From: an uncultured Muribaculaceae bacterium
Lineage (GTDB): Bacteria > Bacteroidota > Bacteroidia > Bacteroidales > Muribaculaceae
Direction: 5' to 3'
DNA length: 53,415 nucleotides
Assembly: GCA_910585275.1 (NCBI GenBank)
Contig: CAJUCW010000027.1
Coordinates: 1-53,415 of the forward strand
How positions within the stretch are numbered: position 1 is the first letter of the stretch; every line of letters starts with the position of its first letter. The notes beneath the pieces are model-generated. The model did not search any database. It was not told the origin of the DNA and saw only the letters and a list, made by a program, of their open reading frames with translations. Positions 31,975 to 41,128 of this stretch are shown here, piece after piece. A program made the translations under genes and the position numbers.

Positions 31975-33492
31975 TCATTTCACTCGCTTACCCCACACAG
32001 ACCGCCCGGTGGAGTCGAGCCCCGTAAAAAGGACCGTATCGGCCTCGCGCTCCCAGTCGTGGCCTGCATGCACTACAAGCCCTGAAATCTTCTCGCCGCC
32101 CACGGTCAGACACAGCGTCTGGCTGCCGGCATCAAAAAGCCAACTTCCCCTTTGAGTAGTTTTTCCATCTTTATCACGTCCGGAGATTACGCTTCCCGCC
32201 GCATCGAAGGTCACGAAAAACGAGTCGTTCCATTCTCCGTCGCGCAGGTCGCCCTCGCCCCAAAGAATCTGCCCCGCCTCCAGTTCGCGTTCGGCGCGTG
32301 GCTCAATCACCCTTAGAATCTCCCATTCCCCTTCGAGGTCGGAAGCGTTGAACTCCCTCCGGCTCACCCCGGCATATCTCTGCGGTGAAACCACAGGCCA
32401 TCCGTCGGCAGTGAAAAACACCTGGCGCACGTGAAGGTCCATCATGCCTGGCTCCTTTCCATATCTTCCCTGATGGGCGATATACCAGTTTCCGCATCCG
32501 TCGTCAAACACGCTGCAATGTGCGGTGCCCACCCATCCGGGATGACCCTTGAATCTGTAAGGGGCCGTCAGTATGGGGAAATTATTGGTAGTGTCGGCTA
32601 TATTCTTGCCGTTGAAATCCAGAAAAGGCCCCTCGGCATTGTCCGAACGCCCTACCCTCACATTGTAGGTAGTCATCAACGGGTCGTAGCTCTGGAAAAG
32701 ATAATATTTGCCGTTTCTCAGGTTCTGCATTATTTCGGGAGCCTCAAGATTGTCCTTGCGCCAGTTTGCACGCCGCGCCACAAGATGCCCCTGGTCGCCT
32801 TCCCTCACTGCCTTTCCGGTGGCAGGATCAAGTTCCACACAGTAGAGACCACCGAAATAAGACCCGTAATGCATCCACTGGCGTCCGGCGATGTCGGTCG
32901 TCACCGATGGGTCAATGGCATTCATCTTCGATTTCCTGTCTGTGCGCACCACGCAACCCTTGTCAGTCCATGGCCCCGCCGGCGACGTTGCCTCCGCCAC
33001 TCCTATATAGGAAGTGTTCTTACCGAAAGCCGACACACAATAATAAAGCCTGTAGGTCCCGTTGGCGCAATCCACCATATATGGCGCCCATATATTTGTC
33101 GCCCCTTTCCCGCCGGCATTCGAACGCACCCATTCCACCGCTTCCGCAGGAATCTCAGGGAAAACCCATCCTATGAAATCCCAGTTGACAAGATCCTTTG
33201 AACTCCGCATCTGGATAAAGCCGAGCGGCACCCCATTCTTCTCAGCTTCCTTGCGGTTTTCACGAAAGATTGCATCGGTGGAATACATATAATACGTATC
33301 CCCAACCTTACGGCAAGAGGGGTCATGCACGTTATACGAGCCCCACTGCTTCCAATCTTTCATAGCCGAGCAATGTGAATAGTCGTCTTGCCAAGGGTTA
33401 GGCGACGGTTTGGGAGAGAATGCGGATACGGTTGCGGGTAAAATGAACGCCACAAGAACGGCGGCATAATGAAAAAGGTTCTTCATCGGCAT
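31975..33492 (-). CDS. Periplasmic GH43 glycoside hydrolase, arabinanase-like
   Basis: This 505-residue enzyme has a cleavable signal peptide (start ATG at 33492, or 33486 giving MKNLFHYAA) and no lipobox, so it is probably periplasmic. The five-bladed propeller shows the GH43 catalytic residues: base D57 in YNVHDPS, pKa-tuning D194 in NAIDPSV, acid E250 in NLEAPEI. AHQGR supplies the calcium-ligand histidine of arabinanases. A C-terminal beta-rich domain (from about residue 390) is typical of endo-arabinanases of this group. It probably cuts imported alpha-1,5-arabinan oligosaccharides. The transporter gene follows 127 bp downstream; the sensor gene diverges upstream. Confidence 0.9.
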   Translation of the reverse strand: MPMKNLFHYAAVLVAFILPATVSAFSPKPSPNPWQDDYSHCSAMKDWKQWGSYNVHDPSCRKVGDTYYMYSTDAIFRENRKEAEKNGVPLGFIQMRSSKDLVNWDFIGWVFPEIPAEAVEWVRSNAGGKGATNIWAPYMVDCANGTYRLYYCVSAFGKNTSYIGVAEATSPAGPWTDKGCVVRTDRKSKMNAIDPSVTTDIAGRQWMHYGSYFGGLYCVELDPATGKAVREGDQGHLVARRANWRKDNLEAPEIMQNLRNGKYYLFQSYDPLMTTYNVRVGRSDNAEGPFLDFNGKNIADTTNNFPILTAPYRFKGHPGWVGTAHCSVFDDGCGNWYIAHQGRYGKEPGMMDLHVRQVFFTADGWPVVSPQRYAGVSRREFNASDLEGEWEILRVIEPRAERELEAGQILWGEGDLRDGEWNDSFFVTFDAAGSVISGRDKDGKTTQRGSWLFDAGSQTLCLTVGGEKISGLVVHAGHDWEREADTVLFTGLDSTGRSVWGKRVK

Positions 33493-33792
33493 ATGTATTA
33501 TGGATTATAGAGCATGGTTGCAAAACATCCGCACGCCCGAGGCATGCATCCTGCTATACTACAGTTTTTGCAACATGCAAAGATAGGCATCATTTATGAG
33601 AACGAGGTGCAAAAAATGTAACAAAAACCGACAATCTCACGTTGAAGGCCATTCCGAAAGTGGACATTTGGTCATATTTGGTGTAAAAATCCACATTTAA
33701 CAATTCATACTTGCCAAACAGAGGCAAATATGAGTTATATTTGCACTATAAACCGATTTTGACTAATCGACGAACAAACCGATCTAACTTAA
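33493..33792. other. Divergent control region between GH43 and the hybrid sensor
   Basis: This 300-bp region has no gene. On the minus strand it holds TATCTTTG (33585-33578), the likely -7 box for GH43. On the plus strand it holds TATATTTG (33736-33743) for the sensor gene. Between them near 33658-33695 are two ATTTGG repeats enclosed by GTGGA and TCCAC, a possible regulator site. Confidence 0.55.
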
Positions 33793-36700
33793 ATGAAACT
33801 CAACCGGCTCTTCATTCTCCTGACAGCAATATGCATTTCGGTATCCCTATCGGTTGCCGGCGCCACTTCTCCATCTTCGGAAAGGTTCTCCCTTAACTGC
33901 ATCACCATGAACGAAGGGCTGAAACACAACTTCGTCGATGACCTTTTCCGCGATTCGGGAGGATTCATCTGGGTAGCCACCTCCGGCTCCCTGGCCCGAT
34001 ACGACGGCTACGAGTTTGTCAACTTCATGCCCAATTCGGTTGACCGCTATATCAAAAGCCCCTTCGTAAGGAAAGTGGCGGAAGACGGCTTTCGCCGTCT
34101 GTGGGTGGCAAACGACGGCGGCATCGACGTGATTGACCTCGACAAAATGACTTCCGTTATGCCTCCGGATCCTACCGGCGCGTTGGAACGGATCTCTTCA
34201 ATACCCGCCGGCTATATTTACACGTCGCCCGAAAACGGAGACCTGGTGTGGATCCGCAACATGAAAGAAATCGTATGCCTCCAACTCGACGCCGACGGCA
34301 CTGTGGCTTCTGCGGCAAGCATACCCCACAACTGCAGGGGGCCTTATGCCGCGTCAGCCATCAAACCCGCAGGGAAAAGCGGAGACGGGGTATGGACCCC
34401 GCTCAACGGCTCCATCTGCAGGCTCGAGTATGCCCCGGGGAAAATCTCCGCAACGCCGGCTGTGCCGGGCCTTACGCTGGAGCCTGACGTGTTCGTCTCC
34501 GACTTCATCACATGCGGACCATTCGTATGGATAGCCACTGAAGTGGGACTTTACCGTTGGGACACACGCAACGGCGATGTGGCGGTCTATCACGGCATCC
34601 CCGGCATCGAAGGCACCCTCTCCCAGAACTTTATCAACGCCCTCACCGTCGGCCCGGACGGAAAATTGGTGGCAGGGTCGCTCAACGGACTTAACATATA
34701 TGACGAACAATCCGACTCATTCCATCATCTCAAAGCATCCGACATCAGACCCAACCTCAACGGGCTAAACAACAATTTCGTCAACTGCCTCCTATCGTTA
34801 GACAGCCATTTATGGGTAGGCACCGAAGGAGGCGGCATCAACATATTCTCGCCGAAAACGATACACACGGAAACCCTGCGCCACAATCCGTCGCGTCCAG
34901 AATTGCTATCCGCCAATCCCGTCAACGCCATCTATGAAGACAACGACGGCACTCTCTGGATAGGCACAGTGGAAGGGGGGCTGAACAGAAGTCAAAACGG
35001 AGGACGCGACGCATTCTCGCATTTTTCAATGGAGGAAGGCACTCTCTCCCACAACTCCGTGAGTGCAATTGCCGCAGACAGGAACGGACAACTTTGGGTC
35101 GGCACCTGGGGCGGCGGAATCAACGTGCTTGAAAGGAGAAATCCTGCCAACGTAATCGGTCGCCACATCTCCACTTCCGACGCCCAGCATAAACTCGACT
35201 ATATCGGCACCCTTATCTACGACCCTCTAAACAACGCCATGTGGATAGGCGCAAGTTCCGGAATCTACGTCTATTACATCGAATCAGACATCCTGACCAC
35301 CCCGTTTCCGGGAGCCACCGACCTGAAAGGAAGCGTGGCCTCGGCCATCTCCACCGACGGCAAGCTTTGGATGGGTGGCCTCGACGGGCTCGTGGAAATA
35401 GACCTTAAACGCGACTATTCCAACAATTTCAAGCTGACAAGACATACGTTCAAGCTCGACCATCCGGAAACGAAAGTAAGGGAAAAAGTCACGGCTCTTG
35501 AAATCGCCCACGACGGCACAATCTGGGTAGGGACAAACGGCAACGGAATCTACCGGCGCACTGTAGAAGACGGGAAGGAAACGTTCGTAAACTACAACAC
35601 TTCCAACGGCCTTCCCAACGATGTGGTCCATGGCATCGCCGAAGACCCCCACGGCAATGTCTGGATAGCCACCTACCACGGCCTGGCATGCATGCAGCCC
35701 GACGGAATTTTCCTCACCTTCGGGAAAAACAACGGCCTTGACACCGAACAGTTCTATTGGAACGCCTCTCTGAGAAAAGCCAACGGCGACATCCTTTTCG
35801 GAAGCGTTGACGGCCTCCTTATAATCAACGGGCTCGACACGTCGCGCCGGACCTGCACGTTTCCCGTAGTATTCACTTCGCTGACGGTAAACGGCGAAAA
35901 ATCTTTCGCCGTAAACGGCGGCAGGTGCGGCATACACGAGAATGAGAAATCGTTTGAAGTGGGCTTCTCTTCGCTCGATTATTCCGCCATAAAGCGAGGA
36001 CATTTCCTCTACCGCATGGAAGGGTTTGACAACGAATGGAAAGAGCTTCCCGCCGGCAGAAACAGCGTGGCATATACCAACCTCTCGCCCGGCGGCTACA
36101 CACTGGAGGTGAAATATGTCAGCCCGGGGCAATCCGCCGCATCCGCGCCGGTGTCGAAATTCGACATCGAGATAATACCTCATTTCTACAAACGATGGTG
36201 GTTCATTATTTTGGCGGCTTTGGCTGCCGTAGCCGCCATATTGGCCATATACCGATGGAGGGTGGGCGACCTTACCCGCCAGCGCAACCAGCTGCGAAAC
36301 GCCGTTGACAAAGGCGTAAAAGAGATTTCCCATCAGAAAGACCTGATAGAAGAACATGCGCGTGAACTGGCCAACCAGAACGAGGAATTGAAACTGCGAA
36401 ACCAACAGATAAGCCAACAGAAGGCCCAGCTCTCCGAAATGGCGAGGAAAGTGCAACAGCTCACCGTTGACCGCATATCCTTCTTCACAAATATCACCCA
36501 TGAGTTCCGCACCCCCATAACCCTAATCATCGGCCCTATAGAACGTGCTTTGAAACTCAGCACCAATCCAAAGGTGATAGAGCAGCTAAACTTCGTCGAA
36601 AGGAATTCGCGCTATCTTCTTTCGCTCGTCAACCAACTTATGGATTTCCGAAAAGTGGAATCGGGGAAAATGGACATAATGCGTTCTCCTTCCGATTTCT

Positions 36701-38022
36701 CCCAGTTTATCGACGAAATCGTCCCTCCCTTCAAGGCATACGCCGAGGAGAGGGGCATCGAATTGCGCACTTTGTGCCATTTCTCGTCGCCCGTGTTCAG
36801 TTTCGACAAAGAGGCCTTGCGCAAAATCCTCAACAATCTTCTCGGAAACGCCATAAAATTCACCCCCGACAACGGACGAATCACCCTCTACGCCACCCTT
36901 TTCTCTTCGGGCAACTGCGAATATGAAAACACCCTATATCTTTGCGTGTCTGACACCGGCAACGGCATAAACGAAGAAGACATTGAAAAGGTATTCGACC
37001 GTTTCTATCAAGGCAAAAGCCAGATTAAATACCCGCTTATCGGCGGTGCCGACAGCGGTGTGGGTCTGTATCTGTGCCGCAAGATAGTGGAAGTGTACGG
37101 AGGGAAAATCAGCGTGCGCAACAACCGTGGTGCCGGATGTTCGTTCAGGGTACTCCTCAACGTGCCCGAAACCGAACTCGGCTCACAGACATCCGAAAAA
37201 ATCCCCTCCTCCCTCCCACTCATGCGTGCAGAAGACCCGGCATCGGCATCGGGAGAGCGACTCACCGTGCTTGTGGTGGAAGACAACCGCGACATGAGGG
37301 CGTTCATGCGATCAATTCTTTCCGACCATTACAACGTGGTGGAGGCTGAAAACGGAGAGACTGCCTTGAAACTGCTGCTCGCACACCCTGTGGATTTCAT
37401 AATCTCCGACCTTATGATGCCCGTGATGGACGGACTCGAACTTTCCCGACAGGTGAAAGAAAACTTTGCCATATCCCACATCCCATTCCTCATGCTCACG
37501 GCAAAGACAGCCGGAGAGGCAAGGCTCGAAAGCTATAGGAACGGGGTGGATGAATATCTCCTGAAACCCTTCGACGAGGAGATGCTCCTTGCCAGGATAA
37601 AGAACATAATTGAGAATAAACGACGCTATCAAAGGCAGTTCAACGGCTCGATGGACTCAGCGGCCCTACACATCGACGAAGACAGCAGCGACAAGAAATT
37701 TATCGACAAAGTGATTCAAGTGGCACGCGACAACTATCAGAATTCCTACTTCGAGGTTGCAGATTTCGCCGAGGCTCTCGGTGTGAGCCGGAGCCTGCTC
37801 AATAAGAAACTCCAGAGCCTTACCGGCGAGAGCCCCAACCAGTTCATACGCTCGTTCAGACTCAAGATGGCTCACGAACTCCTACTCAAAAACCGTAAGA
37901 CCCGCTCCATGAACATCTCCGAAATCGCGTTTGAGGTGGGATTCAACGACAGCAAATATTTCACCCGCTGCTTCACAAAGCAGTTCGGAGTCAACCCAAG
38001 TGCCCTCCTCAAACAGGAATAG
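33793..38022 (+). CDS. Hybrid two-component system sensor/regulator (HTCS) of the arabinan locus
   Basis: This 1409-residue one-protein signalling system spans the inner membrane. After a signal peptide it has about 680 residues of periplasmic propeller repeats (many LWVGTxGGGI motifs) and a Y_Y_Y domain (about 720-800). A transmembrane helix at about 802-822 follows, then a coiled coil, a histidine kinase with H903 in NITHEFRTP, and an HATPase domain (NNLLGNAIKFTP, DTGNGI, GVGLYLCRKIVE). A receiver domain has D1206 in IISDLMMPVMDG, and a C-terminal AraC-type DNA-binding domain comprises LGVSRSLLNKKL and ISEIAFEVGFNDSKYFTRCF. Family members sense an oligosaccharide breakdown product and switch on the neighbouring polysaccharide locus. 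All key residues are intact. Confidence 0.96.
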   Translation: MKLNRLFILLTAICISVSLSVAGATSPSSERFSLNCITMNEGLKHNFVDDLFRDSGGFIWVATSGSLARYDGYEFVNFMPNSVDRYIKSPFVRKVAEDGFRRLWVANDGGIDVIDLDKMTSVMPPDPTGALERISSIPAGYIYTSPENGDLVWIRNMKEIVCLQLDADGTVASAASIPHNCRGPYAASAIKPAGKSGDGVWTPLNGSICRLEYAPGKISATPAVPGLTLEPDVFVSDFITCGPFVWIATEVGLYRWDTRNGDVAVYHGIPGIEGTLSQNFINALTVGPDGKLVAGSLNGLNIYDEQSDSFHHLKASDIRPNLNGLNNNFVNCLLSLDSHLWVGTEGGGINIFSPKTIHTETLRHNPSRPELLSANPVNAIYEDNDGTLWIGTVEGGLNRSQNGGRDAFSHFSMEEGTLSHNSVSAIAADRNGQLWVGTWGGGINVLERRNPANVIGRHISTSDAQHKLDYIGTLIYDPLNNAMWIGASSGIYVYYIESDILTTPFPGATDLKGSVASAISTDGKLWMGGLDGLVEIDLKRDYSNNFKLTRHTFKLDHPETKVREKVTALEIAHDGTIWVGTNGNGIYRRTVEDGKETFVNYNTSNGLPNDVVHGIAEDPHGNVWIATYHGLACMQPDGIFLTFGKNNGLDTEQFYWNASLRKANGDILFGSVDGLLIINGLDTSRRTCTFPVVFTSLTVNGEKSFAVNGGRCGIHENEKSFEVGFSSLDYSAIKRGHFLYRMEGFDNEWKELPAGRNSVAYTNLSPGGYTLEVKYVSPGQSAASAPVSKFDIEIIPHFYKRWWFIILAALAAVAAILAIYRWRVGDLTRQRNQLRNAVDKGVKEISHQKDLIEEHARELANQNEELKLRNQQISQQKAQLSEMARKVQQLTVDRISFFTNITHEFRTPITLIIGPIERALKLSTNPKVIEQLNFVERNSRYLLSLVNQLMDFRKVESGKMDIMRSPSDFSQFIDEIVPPFKAYAEERGIELRTLCHFSSPVFSFDKEALRKILNNLLGNAIKFTPDNGRITLYATLFSSGNCEYENTLYLCVSDTGNGINEEDIEKVFDRFYQGKSQIKYPLIGGADSGVGLYLCRKIVEVYGGKISVRNNRGAGCSFRVLLNVPETELGSQTSEKIPSSLPLMRAEDPASASGERLTVLVVEDNRDMRAFMRSILSDHYNVVEAENGETALKLLLAHPVDFIISDLMMPVMDGLELSRQVKENFAISHIPFLMLTAKTAGEARLESYRNGVDEYLLKPFDEEMLLARIKNIIENKRRYQRQFNGSMDSAALHIDEDSSDKKFIDKVIQVARDNYQNSYFEVADFAEALGVSRSLLNKKLQSLTGESPNQFIRSFRLKMAHELLLKNRKTRSMNISEIAFEVGFNDSKYFTRCFTKQFGVNPSALLKQE

Positions 38023-38078
38023 CACATTTACATGCCACATCTTCACGCAATTTTACAGTATTTTCACGATTGACGACA

Positions 38079-38825
38079 TTAGAGCGCGTTCCTTAAAATT
38101 TCGGGGTCGTAGGGGCGGCGATTTTTGAGTGGATTTTGCGAGTCGAAGAAGGAACGATGCGGGCATCGTGACTGATGAGATCTCGCAAAATACGCCAAAA
38201 AGCGTCGGACAGAGGTAACTTTTACACATGCAGGCTTACCGATTGCGGATTTAAGACGGTATAGGCGTAAAAGGACGGAGCTGAGGAGAGCGTCAGCACT
38301 TAATGACGGATACTTGCGTTTTGTCGCGGCAATCATTTCCAGGCATGCCTTGTTGTCACTGATATTTGCGCATGTAGTATGGACATGAAGGATATATCCC
38401 TGACTGGCTACAATAAGATGACGTTTGATGCCCTTAATCTTCTTGAAGCCATCAACTCCCTTAACAGAGTCTGACAGTCCGCTGCGACGGCTCGCACTGT
38501 CTATAAAACAGATGGTCGGAGATTCATTCCGTCCACACTTCTTGCGGGCTTTTTTAAGAAGAAACCGGTGAATGCTGTTGAATATGCCTTTGGCATTCCG
38601 GTATCTCCATTTGTTATATACGGATTTCCAATGCGGATAACATTCGGGCAACAGTCTCCATTGGCAACCACTGCGCAAAAGGTAGAATATGGCCTCGAGA
38701 ATACGAATTGGGTCGTGTTTCCTTTTGCATTTCATCAAAACAGGGAAAGATCTGACCGGAATTGTCCGTTCCCTCCCGTGAATCTCCGGGATGAGAATGA
38801 AAGAATTATTATATTTTTTCCTCAA
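38079..38825 (-). pseudogene. Degenerate IS5-family transposase
   Basis: The frame encodes 248 residues. The N-terminal part is recognisable: the helix-turn-helix-like LEAIFYLLRSGCQWRLLPECYPHWKSVYNKWRYR, the first catalytic aspartate in CFIDSAS, and the core strand KKIKGIKRHLIVASQGYILH (the aspartate usual after LIV is missing). After about residue 170 the sequence no longer resembles a transposase: the expected DxGY strand and the WxVERTFAW region with the catalytic glutamate are absent. The frame instead runs through the terminal repeat to a stop made by the target duplication. It cannot be active. Confidence 0.8.
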
Positions 38826-39056
38826 ATAGCTGTATAATGTGTAAATATATCAAAATCAAAGTTATAAATCATAAACAATATTTTAACATACACATTGTCC
38901 GCCTGTAAGATGAAATTACCTATGTCTCGCATCCTTGGGCGTATTTTGCCCCTTGCTTTCAGTCGCATACCTCGGTATGCTCCTTGCAGCAAGTGACAAA
39001 ATCCACTCCAAGGCTGCGACCCCTACGACCCCGAAATTTTAAGGAACGCGCTCTTA
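38079..39056 (-). mobile_element. Defective IS5-family element with long terminal inverted repeats
   Basis: The element proper spans 38082-39053 (972 bp) and is flanked by a TTA duplication (38079-38081 and 39054-39056). Its outer 34 bp are identical inverted repeats starting GAGCGCGTTCCTTAAAATTT. Similarity continues imperfectly for roughly another 70 bp inside, including the shared GGATTTTG and GGCGTATTTTGC segments. A 3-bp TNA duplication fits the ISL2/IS1031 branches of IS5. The transposase inside is degenerate. It lies between the sensor gene and the first gene of the SusC/SusD operon. Confidence 0.85.
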
Positions 39057-39118
39057 TATTAATAATTTTTAACCCTATATCCATTTATCCACCTTATTTA
39101 CGGATATATCCACCTTTC

Positions 39119-39168
39119 AAGAGCTTCCCTTGGGTAATTTTGCAACTGAAATCGCCATGGAAGCTCTT
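39119..39168 (+). promoter_or_regulatory. Promoter and inverted repeat of the SusC/SusD operon
   Basis: TAATTTTG (39135-39142) is the likely -7 box for the operon starting at 39228. It lies between the arms of a perfect 10-bp inverted repeat, AAGAGCTTCC (39119-39128) and GGAAGCTCTT (39159-39168). The repeat could be an operator or a leader hairpin. The IS element ends only 63 bp upstream of the first arm. Confidence 0.5.
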
Positions 39169-39227
39169 TTCATTGCATATCACAACCTGTAAATAAAATA
39201 CCAACCTATAAAAACTAACCTGAAATC

Positions 39228-41096
39228 ATGATGAAGACTGATAAACGGATGCCTCTGGCAGTTTACGCGGCTTTGCTGATAACAGCCACTGCTTCGTGCG
39301 ATGACTGGGGCAAGATGGATCCGCCTGCCGGAAACCAGGTTATCCCAACGCTTCAGAATGTTGCCACATTCGACTTCGAGGCCGACAACACCATCGACCC
39401 CGCGTCATGGCAACTTTTTGCAAACCCCGGAGGAAAACTCCCCTCGGTGGTTGAAGATGACACCAAAGGGAAGGTGCTCGAAATCAACGGAGGCTATGCC
39501 TCCCTTCCAAACCCGCTAAATTCGGTGACTTTACAAGAGGCCGTGTCGCTAACGTTCTGGATAATGCAGCCCGTCGAGGCTGATGTTGACGAAGACGGCA
39601 ACGAGACCCCGCATCCCCAGGACCTCGCCTCTCCGATCGTAGCTTTCGAGAACGCTACAGCAAACGGAAGGCTGTATCTTAACGCCAACGGCGGCATAAA
39701 CTATTCGGCGGCCGACGGTGAATGGATAGAAAACGACCCCGCAACCGTTACTACCGGATATCTTAAACCCGGAGAATGGCACTACGTAGCTGTCGTGATT
39801 GACAACGACGGCTATGACTATTATGTTGACGGCGACCGCAAAGTGAGCAAGCCGGTGCTCGACTTCGACTGCTCCAAACTCGTGAAATTCGCCAACAACG
39901 TGCCGGTAATGACAGTAGGCGGGAAAGAGACCGCCTCTCGCTGGCTCATCGACGACCTCAAAGTCTATCGCAACAAGATTACCGCCAAGGAGACCGCTCG
40001 CCCCAACATCGGCGGAGGCAGCAACACTCCCGGCGGCTTCGATTTCGCCAACTTCGAATATGTCGTCGGCACTCCTGTGCTCAACGTGGGCGCATCAGAT
40101 TGCTCTTCGGCATGGTGGACCGAGTTCTCCAACTATTACCGCATCCCCGCCAACACTACGATGAACTTCGAGTTTATCAACCACACCAGCGGCGGCGGCA
40201 ACTGGAACAACTGGAACCTCTGCCTATGCACCGATGCCGACCGTGGAGAGCCGGGCTACGCCGAATATTTCGTAATCCGTTCCGACCTCTTCGGATGGGG
40301 CGACGCCTACGTCGGCGACAACTGGACAAGCGAAGGATATGGCGACTGGGATCAATTCCGTGCCGACATGGAAGGCGCCACCGTAAATGTCACCGTAACC
40401 CGTAAAGGCAACCTCGTTTATGTCGATGCCGTGGCAAAAGCTCTCAACGGCACGGTTTATAAAGAATCAATATGGGCAGAATGCGGCGACGAAAACGCCG
40501 TGCTCCGTGCCTTCTTCATCGTTGATGCCTCATATCTTGAATTCAACAAGGATAAATGCTATCCGTCATGGAGCGTGCCTGTTGATACGGAAGTCGTGGG
40601 TGAGCGCGATAACTCTACCGCATGGTGGACCGTCTTCTCCGACTATTTCTCCATTCCCTCCGGAATTTCGCTCCACCTCGGGTTTACCAACCACACCAGC
40701 GGCGGCGGCAACTGGAACAACTGGAACCTCTGCCTATGCACCGATGCCGAACGCGGGGAACCGGGATATGCGGAATATTTCGTAATCCGTTCCGACCTCT
40801 TCGGATGGGGCGAAGCCTACAACGGCGACAACTGGACCAGCGAAGGATATGATGACTGGGATTTGTTCCGCGCCAACATGGAAGGGGCATACGTGAACCT
40901 CGACATAAAACGCGGCGGAACGGAAATAGTAGTAAACGCCGACGCCCTGTCTCCCTCCGGGAAACGATATGTTGAAAGAATCAACGCCATCTGCGGCGAC
41001 GGCTCCCAAACCGTAAGGGCATTCCTTATCTGCGACAACTCCCATTTCGAAATGAACGCCGACGACTGCTACCTCTTCGTGCCCGCTTTCAAATAA
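39228..41096 (+). CDS. Surface glycan-binding lipoprotein with LamG-like and duplicated C-terminal domains
   Basis: This 622-residue lipoprotein has a lipobox-like TATASC followed by DDWGKMD, acidic residues typical of surface export in Bacteroidota. Residues about 45-265 form a LamG/concanavalin-like domain (SLTFWIMQP, GEWHYVAVVIDNDGYDYYVDG, RWLIDDLKVYRN). Residues about 290-450 and 460-620 are two copies of one domain, each with an AWWT-FS-Y segment, HTSGGGNWNNWNLCLCTDA, GYAEYFVIRSDLFGWG and a GDNWTSEGY segment, rich in exposed aromatics. It is the first gene of the operon, 32 bp before susC, so a surface polysaccharide-binding role is likely. The ligand is inferred as arabinan from the GH43 neighbours. 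Confidence 0.8.
   Translation: MMKTDKRMPLAVYAALLITATASCDDWGKMDPPAGNQVIPTLQNVATFDFEADNTIDPASWQLFANPGGKLPSVVEDDTKGKVLEINGGYASLPNPLNSVTLQEAVSLTFWIMQPVEADVDEDGNETPHPQDLASPIVAFENATANGRLYLNANGGINYSAADGEWIENDPATVTTGYLKPGEWHYVAVVIDNDGYDYYVDGDRKVSKPVLDFDCSKLVKFANNVPVMTVGGKETASRWLIDDLKVYRNKITAKETARPNIGGGSNTPGGFDFANFEYVVGTPVLNVGASDCSSAWWTEFSNYYRIPANTTMNFEFINHTSGGGNWNNWNLCLCTDADRGEPGYAEYFVIRSDLFGWGDAYVGDNWTSEGYGDWDQFRADMEGATVNVTVTRKGNLVYVDAVAKALNGTVYKESIWAECGDENAVLRAFFIVDASYLEFNKDKCYPSWSVPVDTEVVGERDNSTAWWTVFSDYFSIPSGISLHLGFTNHTSGGGNWNNWNLCLCTDAERGEPGYAEYFVIRSDLFGWGEAYNGDNWTSEGYDDWDLFRANMEGAYVNLDIKRGGTEIVVNADALSPSGKRYVERINAICGDGSQTVRAFLICDNSHFEMNADDCYLFVPAFK
40179..40750 (+). repeat. Internal gene duplication with a 62-bp identical segment
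   Basis: Bases 40179-40240 are identical to 40689-40750, an offset of 510 bp (170 codons). A second stretch of about 40 bp coding for EYFVIRSDLFGWG is nearly identical at the same offset (near 40263 and 40773). The rest of the two domains has diverged at protein level. Confidence 0.85.
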
Positions 41097-41128
41097 TCTT
41101 TAACTTTAAAATCTAACGGAACATCATA

